Shown: one piece after another, positions 8,779 to 18,300 of the stretch
Layout: each line of letters starts with the position of its first letter
How positions within the stretch are numbered: the stretch's first letter is position 1
Origin: Roseateles toxinivorans
GTDB taxonomy: Bacteria > Pseudomonadota > Gammaproteobacteria > Burkholderiales > Burkholderiaceae_C
Assembly (NCBI GenBank): GCA_945898095.1
Contig: CAMDHE010000010.1
Location: forward strand, 1 to 64,000
Direction: 5' to 3'
Length of the DNA stretch: 64,000 nt
Notes under the pieces: generated by a model
What the model was told of the DNA's origin: nothing
Seen by the model: the letters and a program-made list of their open reading frames with translations, nothing else
The model's database searches: none
Position numbers and translations under genes: made by a program

Positions 8779-9594
8779 TCAGGGGAAATTACCGGGCGCG
8801 AGGTCGGCTTGCAGGTAAGCCAGTTCTTCTGCGCTGAAGCCAGCGGCCTTGCGCGCCTCTAGATTGAAGGGCTTGCGCAACCTGGGTGCGGCGAAACGCT
8901 TGGCTAGTTCTGGGTAAATGCCGACCGGGTCGAGGCCCCGCTCGCGGCAGAGATTGCGATACCAGCGGTTGCCGATCTCGACATGGCCGATCTCGTCGCG
9001 CAGGATGATGTCGAGGATTTCTACCGCGCGCAGATCGCCCGCGCGCGTCAACTTGGCCTGCAGCGGTGGCGTGGCGTCGAGCCCGCGTGCCTCCAAAGTT
9101 CTCGGCACCAGCGCCATGCGTGCCAACAGGTCACCGGCGGTGCGCTCGGCCATCGCCCAAAGACCGTCATGGGCGTCAAAGTCTCCATAGACATGGCCGA
9201 GGCTTTGCAGGTGCTGATGCAGCAAGCTGAAATGCAGGGCCTCTTCGGCGGCCACTTTCAGCCAGTCGAGATAGAACTCGCGTGGCATGCCGTCAAAACG
9301 CCAGATCACGTCGAGCGCCAGATTGATCGCGTTGAATTCGATATGCGCGATCGCGTGCAGCAGCGCGGCGCGTCCTTCCAGTGTGAACGGCGAGCGGTTC
9401 GGCACCTGCAGTGCCGGCAGCAACAGCGGCTTCAGCGGCCTGCCGGGTAGCCCATCGGGTGCAACAAACTGCCGCGCCGGGTCCAATGCCCACCCGGCCA
9501 TGACATCGGCGTAAAGCTTGGCGGCAGCGCTGACTTTTTCTGCCGGGTCGGTGAGGCAAAGGACTTGCAGCGCACGCGAACGGGTTTCCATCAT
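8779..9594 (-). CDS. DUF455 ferritin-like protein
   Basis: 271 residues from ATG at 9594, which follows GGGAAGAGAG. The frame is open much further upstream, but that would run through the carbonic anhydrase gene on the other strand. Carboxylate/histidine helix motifs HAIAHIEFNAINLALD, AAEEALHFSLL and ILRDEIGHVEIGNRWY are the two-metal ferritin-like signature of DUF455. Members are thought to be diiron proteins, some linked to tRNA hydroxylation-like or oxidative functions, but none is firmly assigned. It is divergent from the carbonic-anhydrase-like gene, 75 nt apart. Confidence 0.88.
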   Translation of the reverse strand: MMETRSRALQVLCLTDPAEKVSAAAKLYADVMAGWALDPARQFVAPDGLPGRPLKPLLLPALQVPNRSPFTLEGRAALLHAIAHIEFNAINLALDVIWRFDGMPREFYLDWLKVAAEEALHFSLLHQHLQSLGHVYGDFDAHDGLWAMAERTAGDLLARMALVPRTLEARGLDATPPLQAKLTRAGDLRAVEILDIILRDEIGHVEIGNRWYRNLCRERGLDPVGIYPELAKRFAAPRLRKPFNLEARKAAGFSAEELAYLQADLAPGNFP

Positions 9595-9669
9595 CACTCT
9601 CTTCCCAGGCTGGCCGCAGAGCGTCTGATTGTGCACCGCTAAACTGCACCGATTTGTGCTGGAGCAGCC

Positions 9670-10197
9670 ATGGCAATTTATCAATTGGACGAACGGATCC
9701 CTGAAGTCGATGAATCGGCCTGGGTCGCCGATAGCGCGCAGGTCATCGGCAGCGTGCATCTGGCCGAAGATGTCAGTATCTGGTTCAACACGGTGCTGCG
9801 CGGCGACAACGACCTGCTGACCATAGGCCGAGGCACCAACATCCAGGACTGCTCGGTCCTGCATACCGATATGGGATTTCCCCTGCGGCTTGGCGAAGGG
9901 GTTTCGATCGGGCATCAGGTGATGCTGCACGGCTGCACGGTGGGCGATCATTCCTTGATCGGCATTGGCGCCGTGGTGTTGAACGGGGCCATCATCGGCA
10001 AGCATTGCCTGGTCGGCGCTGGTGCCTTGGTGACCGAAGGCAAGGTTTTTCCCGATGGTTCGCTGATCGTTGGCAGCCCGGCCAAGGTCGTGCGTGAACT
10101 GACGCCTGAGCAAATCGCCGGACTGCAGTCGATTGCCCGGCAATATGTGGTGAATTCGCGCCGCTTCAAGGCCGGACTGAAGAAGATCAGCGAATGA
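9670..10197 (+). CDS. Gamma-carbonic-anhydrase family protein (YrdA/PaaY-like)
   Basis: 175 residues of left-handed beta-helix hexapeptide repeats. Histidines expected to bind the metal occur in VLHTD and [10 protein letters not shown], spaced as in Cam/YrdA. The end [17 protein letters not shown] is typical of the YrdA subgroup. These are soluble trimers; many bind zinc or iron, but carbonic anhydrase activity is often weak or unproven. The stop overlaps the hslO start by 4 nt (ATGA), so it is coupled to the redox chaperone gene. Confidence 0.92.
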   Translation: MAIYQLDERIPEVDESAWVADSAQVIGSVHLAEDVSIWFNTVLRGDNDLLTIGRGTNIQDCSVLHTDMGFPLRLGEGVSIGHQVMLHGCTVGDHSLIGIGAVVLNGAIIGKHCLVGAGALVTEGKVFPDGSLIVGSPAKVVRELTPEQIAGLQSIARQYVVNSRRFKAGLKKISE

Positions 10198-11156
10198 GCG
10201 AGTTGCATAAATTCCTGTTTGAAGGGCTACCGGTGCGCGGCCTGCTGGTGCGCTTGACCGACAGCTGGCGCGAGGTATTGAAGCGGCGCGAGTCGATCGG
10301 CGCTCATCCGCCTGAGCTGCGCGCGCTGCTCGGTGAAATGGCAGCCGCGGCGGTATTGATGCAGTCGAACATCAAGTTCAACGGCGCCTTGATCCTGCAG
10401 GTATTTGGCGATGGGCCGGTCAAGCTGGCGGTGGCCGAAGTGCAACCGGACCTCAGCTTTCGCGCCACCGCCAAGTTGATCGGCGAGGTGCCAGTCGGTG
10501 CGCAGCTTGAGGCCATGCTGAACCTGCATGGCCAGGGCCGCTGCGCGATCACCCTTGACCCCAAGGACCGTCTGCCAGGCCAGCATCCTTACCAGGGGGT
10601 GGTGCCGCTGCATGGCGATCAGCGTGAGCCGCTGCAAAAACTCTCCGAGGTGCTCGAACATTACATGTTGCAGTCCGAGCAACTCGACACCCGGTTGGTG
10701 CTGGCTGCCAATGACGAGATCGCTGCCGGATTGCTGATCCAGCGTATGCCGGTTCAGGGAGATGCCAATCTGGCAGGCAAGACTGCGCGCAACGAGGACG
10801 ACATCGGCCTGTCTGACGCCTTCAACCGGATTGCCATCCTGAGCGCGACGCTGAAGCCCGAAGAGCTGTTGGGGCTTGATGCCCAGACCATCCTGCGCCG
10901 GCTTTTCTGGGAAGAGCAGGTGCGCTGTTTCGAGCCGCTGACGCCCAAGTTCGCTTGCAACTGCTCACGTGAGCGCGTCGGCCAGATGCTCAAGGGGCTG
11001 GGCCGCGAAGAGATTGACAGCGTGCTTGCCGAGCGCGGCGATGTGGAAATCGGCTGCGAATTTTGCGGTCTGCAATATCACTTCGATCAGGTTGATGTCG
11101 GCGCGCTGTTCGCGCCCGAGCTGGCAAGACTGGGTGGCAGCGATAGGGTGCAGTGA
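10194..11156 (+). CDS. hslO: Redox-regulated chaperone Hsp33
   Basis: 320 residues. The C-terminal zinc switch is complete: Cys255 and Cys257 in [10 protein letters not shown], then Cys288 and Cys291 in CEFCGLQY. Oxidation to two disulfides would release zinc and activate the holdase. The N-terminal substrate-binding domain ([19 protein letters not shown]) and linker are of normal length. It is cytoplasmic and protects unfolding proteins under oxidative stress. It is co-translated with the upstream gamma-carbonic-anhydrase family gene. Confidence 0.97.
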   Translation: MSELHKFLFEGLPVRGLLVRLTDSWREVLKRRESIGAHPPELRALLGEMAAAAVLMQSNIKFNGALILQVFGDGPVKLAVAEVQPDLSFRATAKLIGEVPVGAQLEAMLNLHGQGRCAITLDPKDRLPGQHPYQGVVPLHGDQREPLQKLSEVLEHYMLQSEQLDTRLVLAANDEIAAGLLIQRMPVQGDANLAGKTARNEDDIGLSDAFNRIAILSATLKPEELLGLDAQTILRRLFWEEQVRCFEPLTPKFACNCSRERVGQMLKGLGREEIDSVLAERGDVEIGCEFCGLQYHFDQVDVGALFAPELARLGGSDRVQ

Positions 11157-11237
11157 CCGGCTTTGCAAGCCGATTCGGGCTGAGTCGCCGCAGGCGTTAA
11201 ACTGCGCGATCTTCAACGAGTGAGCGATTGCCAAACC

Positions 11238-11702
11238 ATGATCAGAATCGCCATCGTCGATGACAACGCCATCATTCGAGCCGGCTTGCGCCAGTTCTTT
11301 TCCGAACAAGCTGATTTTGTGGTGATTGCCGAGGCAGTCAACGGCCATGAGGCGCTTGACATTGTCGAGCGCGGCGAAGTCGATGTGCTGCTGCTCGACC
11401 TGTCGATGCCTGACCAGAGCGGCGTCGATGCGCTCGTATCGATCAAGTCGGCGGCACCCGATCTGCCGGTGGTAATCCTCAGCGGCTTTCCTGAAGCCCA
11501 TTACGCCAACGCGATGATGCGGCGCGGTGCCAGTGCTTATCTGAACAAGGACTGCGATCCCGAGGACATCGTCAAGGCGATCCGCTTTGTGCATCGTGGC
11601 CGGCATATGACCAAGTTCATCCAACCGGTCAACGCCGGTGGTCAACGCCAGCTCGAAAAGCCGGGGTCAGTCAGACCGGGTTGGCCTGGACGCAAATGGT
11701 GA
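11238..11702 (+). CDS. Receiver-only response regulator, truncated NarL-type paralogue
   Basis: 154 residues from ATG at 11238, chosen by alignment with the paralogue at 13133 (MIRIAIxDDxAIxRAGLRQFF in both); a GTG six codons earlier is also open. The receiver is complete: Asp8/Asp9, acceptor Asp54 in LLLDLSMPDQ, Ser82 and Lys104. After YLNKDCDPEDIVKAIRFVHRGR the match stops, and a 30-residue tail without a helix-turn-helix follows. The stop is 24 nt from the convergent end of the histidine kinase gene, leaving no room for a LuxR domain. It may be a phosphate sink or competitor for the kinase rather than a transcription factor. Confidence 0.88.
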   Translation: MIRIAIVDDNAIIRAGLRQFFSEQADFVVIAEAVNGHEALDIVERGEVDVLLLDLSMPDQSGVDALVSIKSAAPDLPVVILSGFPEAHYANAMMRRGASAYLNKDCDPEDIVKAIRFVHRGRHMTKFIQPVNAGGQRQLEKPGSVRPGWPGRKW

Positions 11703-11726
11703 TCGGTCGGTCTCGCTGAGCTGAGC

Positions 11727-13076
11727 TCAGGCCGCAGCCGATTCAGGTATTACCGCCATCAGACTGGTGCCGCGGCCGGGTGAAGATTGCAGGTTCAAGT
11801 TGCCGCCTTCGGCTTCGACCCGAAAGCGCATGCCCAACAGACCATAGGCGCCGCCGCGGATCGCCTGGCTGTCGAAGCCGACGCCATCGTCGCGCACCAG
11901 TATCTCGACCTGACCCGCATTTGAGCTCATGCTCACCCACACCTGTTTTGCCTGGGCATATTTGGTGATGTTGGTGATCGCCTCTTGCACCAATCGATAG
12001 ACCATCAACTCGGCCGAGGCGGACAACTTGACCTCCTCGAGCGTGCAATACACATCAATGCCTGATTGGTCTGAAAACTCCTGAGTCAGTATTTCAAGCG
12101 TCGCGATCAAGCCGAGGTTGCTCAAGGTCGATGGGCGCAGGTCTTCGATGATGCGCCGACCCATGGCGATACTGGAATTCAGCGTTTCGACCAAATGGGC
12201 CAGCCTTTCCAAGGCCTCGGGCGCGATGCCGGTGAGTCGCGACCTGATGCGCGCTGCATCGAGCTTGGCCGAAGTCAGCAGAGCGCCGAGTTCGTCATGC
12301 AGATTGCGCGCCAGGCGGTTGCGTTCATCCTCGCGCGCGGTCTGCAAATGCTGGGTCAGTTCGGTCAGTTGTACCGTGCGTTGGCTGACCTCGATTTCCA
12401 GACGATCGCGTTCATGCTGGATCGCGTTCTTCAGATTCTCCTGGTGCGCCATGACCACCCTGGACTGACGCAGGTAAAGGAAGATCCCGATCAGACTGAA
12501 CAGGCTGAGTGCGAACATGCCGATACGGCTGAAAGTCAGCGTCCGGTAGATGTTGGTACGGTTGTTCGCCGTGGCTTGGGTCGAGGTGCTCTGCAGTTCC
12601 ACGATCTCGGCCCGGATTTCATTCATCAGTTCGTTGCCGCGGCCAGCACTGACCATCTCGATCGCCGCCTCACTCTCGCCACGATCGAATGCCGAAATCG
12701 TGCGCGTCAGTTCGGCCAGTTTTGCCTCTGACAAACGGTGCATACGGCCAAGCAGATCCATGATTTTCGGTTCGTCTGCATGGTCCCGATCAAGCTTGGG
12801 GAAGGCATCGGCCACCTGTTTGAGACCGACTTCATAGGGTTGCAAAAACTCCTTCTGTCCGGTCAGCAGATAGCCCCGTTGACCGGTTTCACTATTGAGC
12901 ATGCCCTCGGTCAACTGCCAGGCCGTCATCCGTTCGGCCTGAACCTGTGCCAATTCGCGCAGTGTCGTAGTCGCTTGCCAGTAACTGCCTTCGCTGAGCA
13001 GAACCATGGCTGCAGCAAGAAAGCAAGCCAGCGGGAAGACCAAGGAGTTGCGTTTATTCAGCCAGCCAGAGTTCAT
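11727..13076 (-). CDS. NarX-type sensor histidine kinase with CHASE3 domain
   Basis: 449 residues from ATG at 13076 (a TTG six codons upstream is open). Membrane segments at about 11-29 and 183-202 flank a periplasmic CHASE3 domain (TGQRGYLLTGQKEFLQPY). A coiled coil (about 205-255) leads to a HisKA_3 domain with His260 in ARNLHDELGALL. The HATPase domain has QEAITNITKYA (N box), VRDDGVGFD and YGLLGMRFRVEAEGG. It is divergent from the full-length regulator gene at 13133 with a 56-nt shared region, and convergent with the truncated regulator. The stimulus is unknown. Confidence 0.94.
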   Translation of the reverse strand: MNSGWLNKRNSLVFPLACFLAAAMVLLSEGSYWQATTTLRELAQVQAERMTAWQLTEGMLNSETGQRGYLLTGQKEFLQPYEVGLKQVADAFPKLDRDHADEPKIMDLLGRMHRLSEAKLAELTRTISAFDRGESEAAIEMVSAGRGNELMNEIRAEIVELQSTSTQATANNRTNIYRTLTFSRIGMFALSLFSLIGIFLYLRQSRVVMAHQENLKNAIQHERDRLEIEVSQRTVQLTELTQHLQTAREDERNRLARNLHDELGALLTSAKLDAARIRSRLTGIAPEALERLAHLVETLNSSIAMGRRIIEDLRPSTLSNLGLIATLEILTQEFSDQSGIDVYCTLEEVKLSASAELMVYRLVQEAITNITKYAQAKQVWVSMSSNAGQVEILVRDDGVGFDSQAIRGGAYGLLGMRFRVEAEGGNLNLQSSPGRGTSLMAVIPESAAA

Positions 13077-13132
13077 GAACAGTTCCCGGTGCAAAATACG
13101 GCAGTATCCAACGCGGAAGGCGTGAATAAATC

Positions 13133-13765
13133 ATGATTCGAATTGCCATTATCGATGACCACGCTATTGTGCGCGCCGGATTGCGCCAGTTCTTCGCCGA
13201 CCAGGCTGATTTTTCGGTAGTTGCTGAAGCGGCCAGCGGCCGTGAGGCGATCGAAATCGTGCGACGCGGCGATGTCGATGTGATCGTGCTTGACATCGCT
13301 TTGCCTGACCAGAGTGGGGTTGAAACGCTGGCTGCCATCAAAGCTCGTGCGCCCGATCTGCCGGTGCTGATCTTTACAGGCTACCCCGAGGCTCATTACG
13401 CGGTCAGTCTGTTGCGCCAAGGCGCCAGCGGCTACCTGAACAAGGACTGCGACCCGGAGGAAATCGTCAAAGCCATCCGTATCGTCAGTCGTGGGCGCAA
13501 GTACCTGACCGAATCCTTGGCCGATCGTCTCGCCAATGGCTTGCGGGAGGGAGGGAACAAGCCCCCGCATGAGCAGTTGTCCGAGCGCGAGTTACAGGTG
13601 TTCTTGCGTCTGGCCAAGGGCGAAACGGTCAGCCATATGGCCAATGGCATGTCCTTGAGCGTCAAGACGATCAGCACCTACCGCAGTCGTGTGCTGGAAA
13701 AGTTGGCCCTCGTATCGAATAGCGAGTTGACCTACTACGCCTTGAAGAACGGCTTGATTCTCTAG
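13133..13765 (+). CDS. NarL/FixJ-family response regulator with LuxR helix-turn-helix
   Basis: 210 residues. Receiver with Asp8/Asp9, acceptor Asp54 in VLDIALPDQ, Thr82 and Lys104. The output domain from about residue 148 has LSERELQVFLRLAKGETVSHMANGMSLSVKTISTYRSRV in pieces typical of LuxR-type DNA binding. It is the probable cognate partner of the divergent CHASE3 kinase. Its stop codon TAG (13763-13765) overlaps the left tip of the inverted-repeat element at 13764, so insertion of that element may have set the present end of the protein. Confidence 0.95.
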   Translation: MIRIAIIDDHAIVRAGLRQFFADQADFSVVAEAASGREAIEIVRRGDVDVIVLDIALPDQSGVETLAAIKARAPDLPVLIFTGYPEAHYAVSLLRQGASGYLNKDCDPEEIVKAIRIVSRGRKYLTESLADRLANGLREGGNKPPHEQLSERELQVFLRLAKGETVSHMANGMSLSVKTISTYRSRVLEKLALVSNSELTYYALKNGLIL

Positions 13766-13930
13766 GGATGCTCTGCATAACTCATTCGCGAGCGGGTGCA
13801 GCGCGGATCGGGATGGGATGCAAGGCGCATTTTGCAGCCAATAGCGCGTGCTATTGGTAATAAATGCAACGCCGCAGACCGCCCGAGGCCGGTCTAGCAC
13901 AAGCCGTGAGGGGCTATGCAGAGCATCCCT
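13764..13930. mobile_element. MITE-like inverted-repeat element A
   Basis: Terminal repeats AGGGATGCTCTGCATA (13764-13779) and TATGCAGAGCATCCCT (13915-13930) are perfect 16-bp inverted copies. The interior is an imperfect inverted repeat down to a central hairpin CCAATAGC-GCGT-GCTATTGG. Size is 167 bp with no coding frame. This is the structure of a non-autonomous miniature element mobilised by a transposase elsewhere. No clear target duplication is seen. Confidence 0.7.
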
Positions 13931-13931
13931 C

Positions 13932-14091
13932 GTACATCGTTGCGTCAATCAGCTTACGAATGAAATTGATGCGTTCGTTCGTCAGGCAAGGCGCGAACCA
14001 CAGCCATAGCCATAGCTATGGCGAGGATTTGCAACGCAGCACGGCGGACGAAGGCGCGATTTCATGTCAGTGGTTTGACGGAACGATGTAC
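13932..14091. mobile_element. MITE-like inverted-repeat element B
   Basis: GTACATCGTTGCGTCAA (13932-13948) is mirrored by TTGACGGAACGATGTAC (14075-14091) with one mismatch in 17. The arms keep aligning inwards (ATGAAAT and TTCGT blocks in both) to a 14-bp palindrome GCCATAGCTATGGC at 14009-14022. Size is 160 bp, no coding frame. It starts one base after element A ends and finishes three bases before the stop of the next gene. Together A and B fill the whole 329-nt gap between the two convergent regulator genes. Confidence 0.65.
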
Positions 14092-14094
14092 TCG

Positions 14095-14481
14095 TCAACC
14101 CTTGGCGTCGGCACTCAACAGGCGGCAATACTGGATCAGACCGTCGATGTCGTGCGATTTATCGAACACCTCGTCGGCGCCCAGTTGAAAGCATTTGCGT
14201 CGCATGTCCTGGGTGGCGTAGTTGGTCAGCACCACCAGCTTCGGCGCATCGGACAGCTCAGCGCCGGCCTGGATCACGCCGAGGCCTGAACCGGTTTTTA
14301 GAAAAATATCGATGATGACCAGGTCGACAGCGACGCCGGGTTGCCTCAACCACTCCACTGCGGTGCTTTCGTCCTCGGCCACGCCGATCACCTTGATCGG
14401 GGCGAGTTCCTCAAGCGTGGCGATCAAATTTTCACGAATGACCAGGCTGTCTTCGACGATGTAGGTCTTGAGATGACTCAT
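14095..14481 (-). CDS. Single-domain response regulator (receiver only)
   Basis: 128 residues. Receiver residues: Glu10/Asp11, acceptor Asp58 in LVIIDIFLKTGSG, Thr86 in VVLTNYA and Lys108 in VFDKSHD. It ends right after the fifth helix, so there is no output domain. The sequence is clearly different from the NarL-type pair nearby, so it is not a recent duplicate. It may relay phosphate or bind a target protein directly. The gene is convergent with the full-length regulator and separated from it by two inverted-repeat elements. Confidence 0.9.
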   Translation of the reverse strand: MSHLKTYIVEDSLVIRENLIATLEELAPIKVIGVAEDESTAVEWLRQPGVAVDLVIIDIFLKTGSGLGVIQAGAELSDAPKLVVLTNYATQDMRRKCFQLGADEVFDKSHDIDGLIQYCRLLSADAKG

Positions 14482-14661
14482 GGGCTACGTTCTTGCCTCG
14501 GCTTGATGCTGCAGCGCTGTCGTAGCCGGCGTTGCAGCGGGTTGCATGGAGATTGGATTAGCTGCACTGTGCCTTGGAATGTGGTGAGACACCATCGGCC
14601 TCAGTTCCATTCCCATGTAGGACAAAGCCTACGGGGGCTTGGCGGTTGCGCTCTGGTTCGG

Positions 14662-15171
14662 TCAGCGAAGTTGCCAAGGCCGTTCGGGTGGGTATTCGAC
14701 GCTCTGCGAAGTCCGAAAGACCCGTCCATCCTTGAAGTGGACATTGAAGCGCAGCAGATAGCCGCCCTGGTCGGGGGCGACGTTCCAGTCCCAGACATCC
14801 TCTTGGCTGAGCTTGAAACTGACCCGGGTGCGTTCACGGCCCAGCATCCGGCTGACCTGATCCGGCGTCATGCCCGGCTCAATGCGTAGCCGATTGGCCT
14901 CGGTCAAGGTATTTTCGACGCTACGAACCTTGTCGTCGGCGCCCAGTTTGACCATGTAGCAAGTCTGGCCCAGCGGTTGCGATGAATATTCGAGCGTTCT
15001 GCCGCCATCGCTGTCGGTCCAGATGCGCGATGGTTTGCCATGGATTTTGAGGACATCAGCGCCCAGGCTGATGCCCGGCAGGATCTGTTGTTCCATGCTG
15101 ACGCAGCCGGCCAGACCAAAGCTGAAAAGCAGCAGGGCAAGGCGAAAGATCATCAGGCGGCATAGGGCCAT
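14662..15171 (-). CDS. BamE/SmpA-like outer-membrane lipoprotein
   Basis: 169 residues; GAGGAA 7 nt before ATG 15171 supports this start. The signal peptide ends in the lipobox LAGC with Cys23. GMTPDQVSRMLGR in the middle is the BamE/OmlA-type turn, but the protein is longer than BamE (about 110) and duplicated in appearance: an early block ISLGADVLKIHGKPSRIWTD resembles a first repeat. It is likely anchored in the outer membrane facing the periplasm. It is divergent from the large membrane protein gene and shares a 197-nt upstream region with it. Not necessarily the true BamE. Confidence 0.8.
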   Translation of the reverse strand: MALCRLMIFRLALLLFSFGLAGCVSMEQQILPGISLGADVLKIHGKPSRIWTDSDGGRTLEYSSQPLGQTCYMVKLGADDKVRSVENTLTEANRLRIEPGMTPDQVSRMLGRERTRVSFKLSQEDVWDWNVAPDQGGYLLRFNVHFKDGRVFRTSQSVEYPPERPWQLR

Positions 15172-15199
15172 GGCGGATTCCTCGGGTTCGATTGAACGG

Positions 15200-15270
15200 G
15201 TCAGGCCCGCAGCATCCCACCTTCGGCCTGACTTGCCAAGCCTTCTGACGCCGTCCCCTGCAGCGGGGAC
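15200..15270. promoter_or_regulatory. Inverted repeats in a divergent promoter region
   Basis: Between the divergent lipoprotein and large membrane protein genes there are two inverted repeats. GTCAGGCC (15200-15207) pairs with GGCCTGAC (15225-15232), and GTCCCC (15253-15258) pairs with GGGGAC (15265-15270) across TGCAGC. They could be operator sites or hairpins. No matching -10/-35 boxes could be fixed. Confidence 0.3.
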
Positions 15271-15368
15271 AGCAGCTTGACGATCGTTGCTTGAACTGAG
15301 ACTGTCCGGCCACGGTATTGTTTGCGCCTGCGCGCTGCATCCGACTCAAATCCTTGCGGAGGCTGGCA

Positions 15369-18300
15369 ATGGCTGATTCAAAAGGCAATGGTTTCCCTTG
15401 GGCTGGTGTGGCGGTTCTGGCCGCATTCGTCGGCAGTACGCAGTTGGTACCGCATGCTTTCGATCAGCTTCGTCCACCCGAAAAATTGCGGGCTCAGCAG
15501 GCCGTGAATGCCGAACTGGAGGTCGATGCGAGGCTCTGGGAGGATCCTTTCACCGCCCTGCGTCGCTTTGAGGCCGAGCGAGCAGAACGCTGCGAAAAAA
15601 CCAAGAAGACGGAAGAGATCAAGAGCTGTTCGGGCGGCCCGCAGAAGCTCCGCGAGCCCAGGCAACTTCGCAGACTACTCGACCGCAACGGCGACAGCGA
15701 CTTGAGCGAATCGCTGGTTGTGCTGGCAATGGTTCCGGGCAACCCTTTTGTCGGCGCTGAAGAAACTCGCAGGCGCCTGCGCTATGCGATCCTGGCCGGT
15801 CTGCAAGCCAAGGGCTATGTGCCCGATAACGCAGAACGGATTGGCCTGCTTGAATTTGACACCCAGGGACTGAAAAGAGATTGCCGGCCCGTCGAAGAAT
15901 TACGCGCCGACCTGAGCGCTTCACCTGCTGCCGGAGCTCCCGTGCTTGAAGCCACCAAGCCGGCGATGGACTGCCCGAAGGTCCATTTCAAGACCGGTGA
16001 AATAGCTGGCTTGGAAAAATTTACGGTGCCTTACGAAATGTTGTCGAAGCAGGACAAGTTTCGTGAAGTTGATGTTTCGGGCAACGCGCAGCGCTTTGAA
16101 CAGGTGGCTCTGCTCTGGATCGATGAAGCGGCCTTGCCGGAATCCAAGCTCGATTCTCTGGCACGCATGCTCGATGCCATGTTCGGACCTCAAGTCGTGT
16201 CTGAACAAGCACCATGCATCAAGAAGGAAAAGACTGTGCCCAGGCTCGCTGTGATCGGCCCATCTTCCACCGATGCATTGCGCATGGTCGTGAACGAATT
16301 GCGTGTGGCCAGCAAGGCCTTTGCTGACAAGGCTGATGGCTTGGTGAGGGCCCAAGTTGATCCGCCACAGACCTGTGGCTGTCTGAGTCCCGACCTTGAT
16401 TCGTCGAGCGGCAAGGCGCGATGCCAAATGGCGAGGATTCCGCAATCAGCGAGGCAAGGTTATCGTTTGTTGGCTGGCGCAGAAATTCTCAATGCCGGTT
16501 CCACGGCCTCCGACAATATGCTCGACGATTTGAAGAGGCAGAAGATCGAAGCCTTCCTGAATGAACAATTCAACCGCATGCTGGGGGATAAGCCGCCGGT
16601 GACGATCGATTTCAAACGCACGATCAGCACCGATGATGTCCTGATCAAGCGCTTGGTCGCTGAGTTGCAGCTACGCCTTCCGGAAGGCGCCCATCGGCGG
16701 GTTGTCGTAATTGCCGAGCGGGATTCGACCTATTCGCAATTGCTGCTCAGTGAACTGAAGTTCCGCTTGCGTGATTTCCATAATCTGACGCTCGATCCCT
16801 ATTATTTCTTCCGCGGTATCGATGGTGTCACCACCTTGAATTCCAGCCGCGATGAACCTGACAAAGGCAGCGCAAACAGGAATGGCAAAGCGGAGACCGC
16901 GCTGGAATGGCCTGAGAGCCGGGATCAGCTTGACTATTTGCGCCGTCAAGCGCAATCGTTGAAGTCCAGCGAATCACAAGCAGGAGCTGACCCGATCGGG
17001 GCCATCGGGATTTTTGGCAACGATGTGCATGACAAGTTGCTGGTGCTGCAAGCATTGCACGACACCTTCGCCGACAAGGTGTTCTTCACTACCGACATGG
17101 ATGCGCGCTTTTTGCATCCCCGCACGCAGGCCTTCACCCGGAATTTGATCGTCGCGAGCAGCCTGCCACTGGAGTTTTACCGGCCCCGGGCCGGTGATCT
17201 CGATCTGCAAGCAGGAACGCCGCCGTTTCGCAATGTCTACCAGACGGCCGCCTTTTTGGCTGCGCGACAGGCGGGTTGCCGGAGTGTTGAATGCAAAGCG
17301 CTTGAGCGCAAGGCTGAATTGAAGGCCCTGGACAACCCCTCTCTTTACGAGGTGGGCCGCAGCGGTGTTGTGCCTTTGAGCGGCTATGCGCTGACCCAGC
17401 GTCCAGCGCAGTCTGCCGGTTCACGCGCCTTAGTAGCCGGGCTGATTGTCTTGTTGATGCTGGGCGGCTTGCTGGTCTGGCCTTCGACGCCGGCGATCCG
17501 TGAAGTCCGCAGCGGTTTCTTGAACTATCCACCGCCGTTGATCTCGATGACCTTGCCCGGTGTGGTGTTGGTGGCGTTGTATTCGGCCTTGGGCGCTTAT
17601 GTGCTGTGCTCCTTGATCGAATTCGTCCATCCCCAGCAGGTCAGTTTTGTGCAAACGCTGCTGCTTGCCGCCCTGTCAGGCTTTGGCGCCTTGCTGGCGG
17701 TGTTGACGACCTTGTTGTTGCGCCGTGCCTCCAGCAGCAAGACGGCGGCCGGTGTCGACGGCCTGCATGCCGGGTTGTTGCTGCTGGTGGCTATGGCCTG
17801 GGTCTGGATGGCCTGGCCGGCTGCAAGCCGGCCAGCTTGTCAGGATTGTGAGCCGGTGACCTGGCTGGATGGAGTCAGCGCCTGGCCATCGCACTTGATC
17901 CATTTGTTCGCATTGATGGTGATTCTCTGCGCGATGGACTTTGCCTGGTTCAAGACCATAGGTCGGCGAAAAGAGGATACGGACTGGTTGTTCTTGCCGA
18001 CCTTGCGACCGCATTCGATGTCCCGGTCGAATTTCCGCAATCTCTGGCGCGAATGGCTCGACCACATCAGCATTGCGAACTGGAAACGCCGGCCGGGAAC
18101 GAGCCATCGATTTCTGCGCTTGTGGCTGCAATATGGGAGCAGGGGCGAGAGTGGTCCGCGTGCGCTGCGCAGTGCAGTGATGTATGGTTTGACCGTGCTG
18201 CTGATTGGCTCCTTGTTCTTCGCCTTGAATGACGGCCAGGTACCGATGGTGCCGGTGCGTGGCACCGAACATCGGCAACTGGTGCAAGCGACGCTGTATG

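Noticed and set aside
9595-10143. N-terminal extension of the DUF455 gene
   Set aside because: It runs antisense through the gamma-carbonic-anhydrase family gene; ATG 9594 has its own Shine-Dalgarno sequence.
14612-14638. Terminator hairpin CATGTAGG...CCTACG before the BamE-like gene end
   Set aside because: Short stem and no T-run on either strand.
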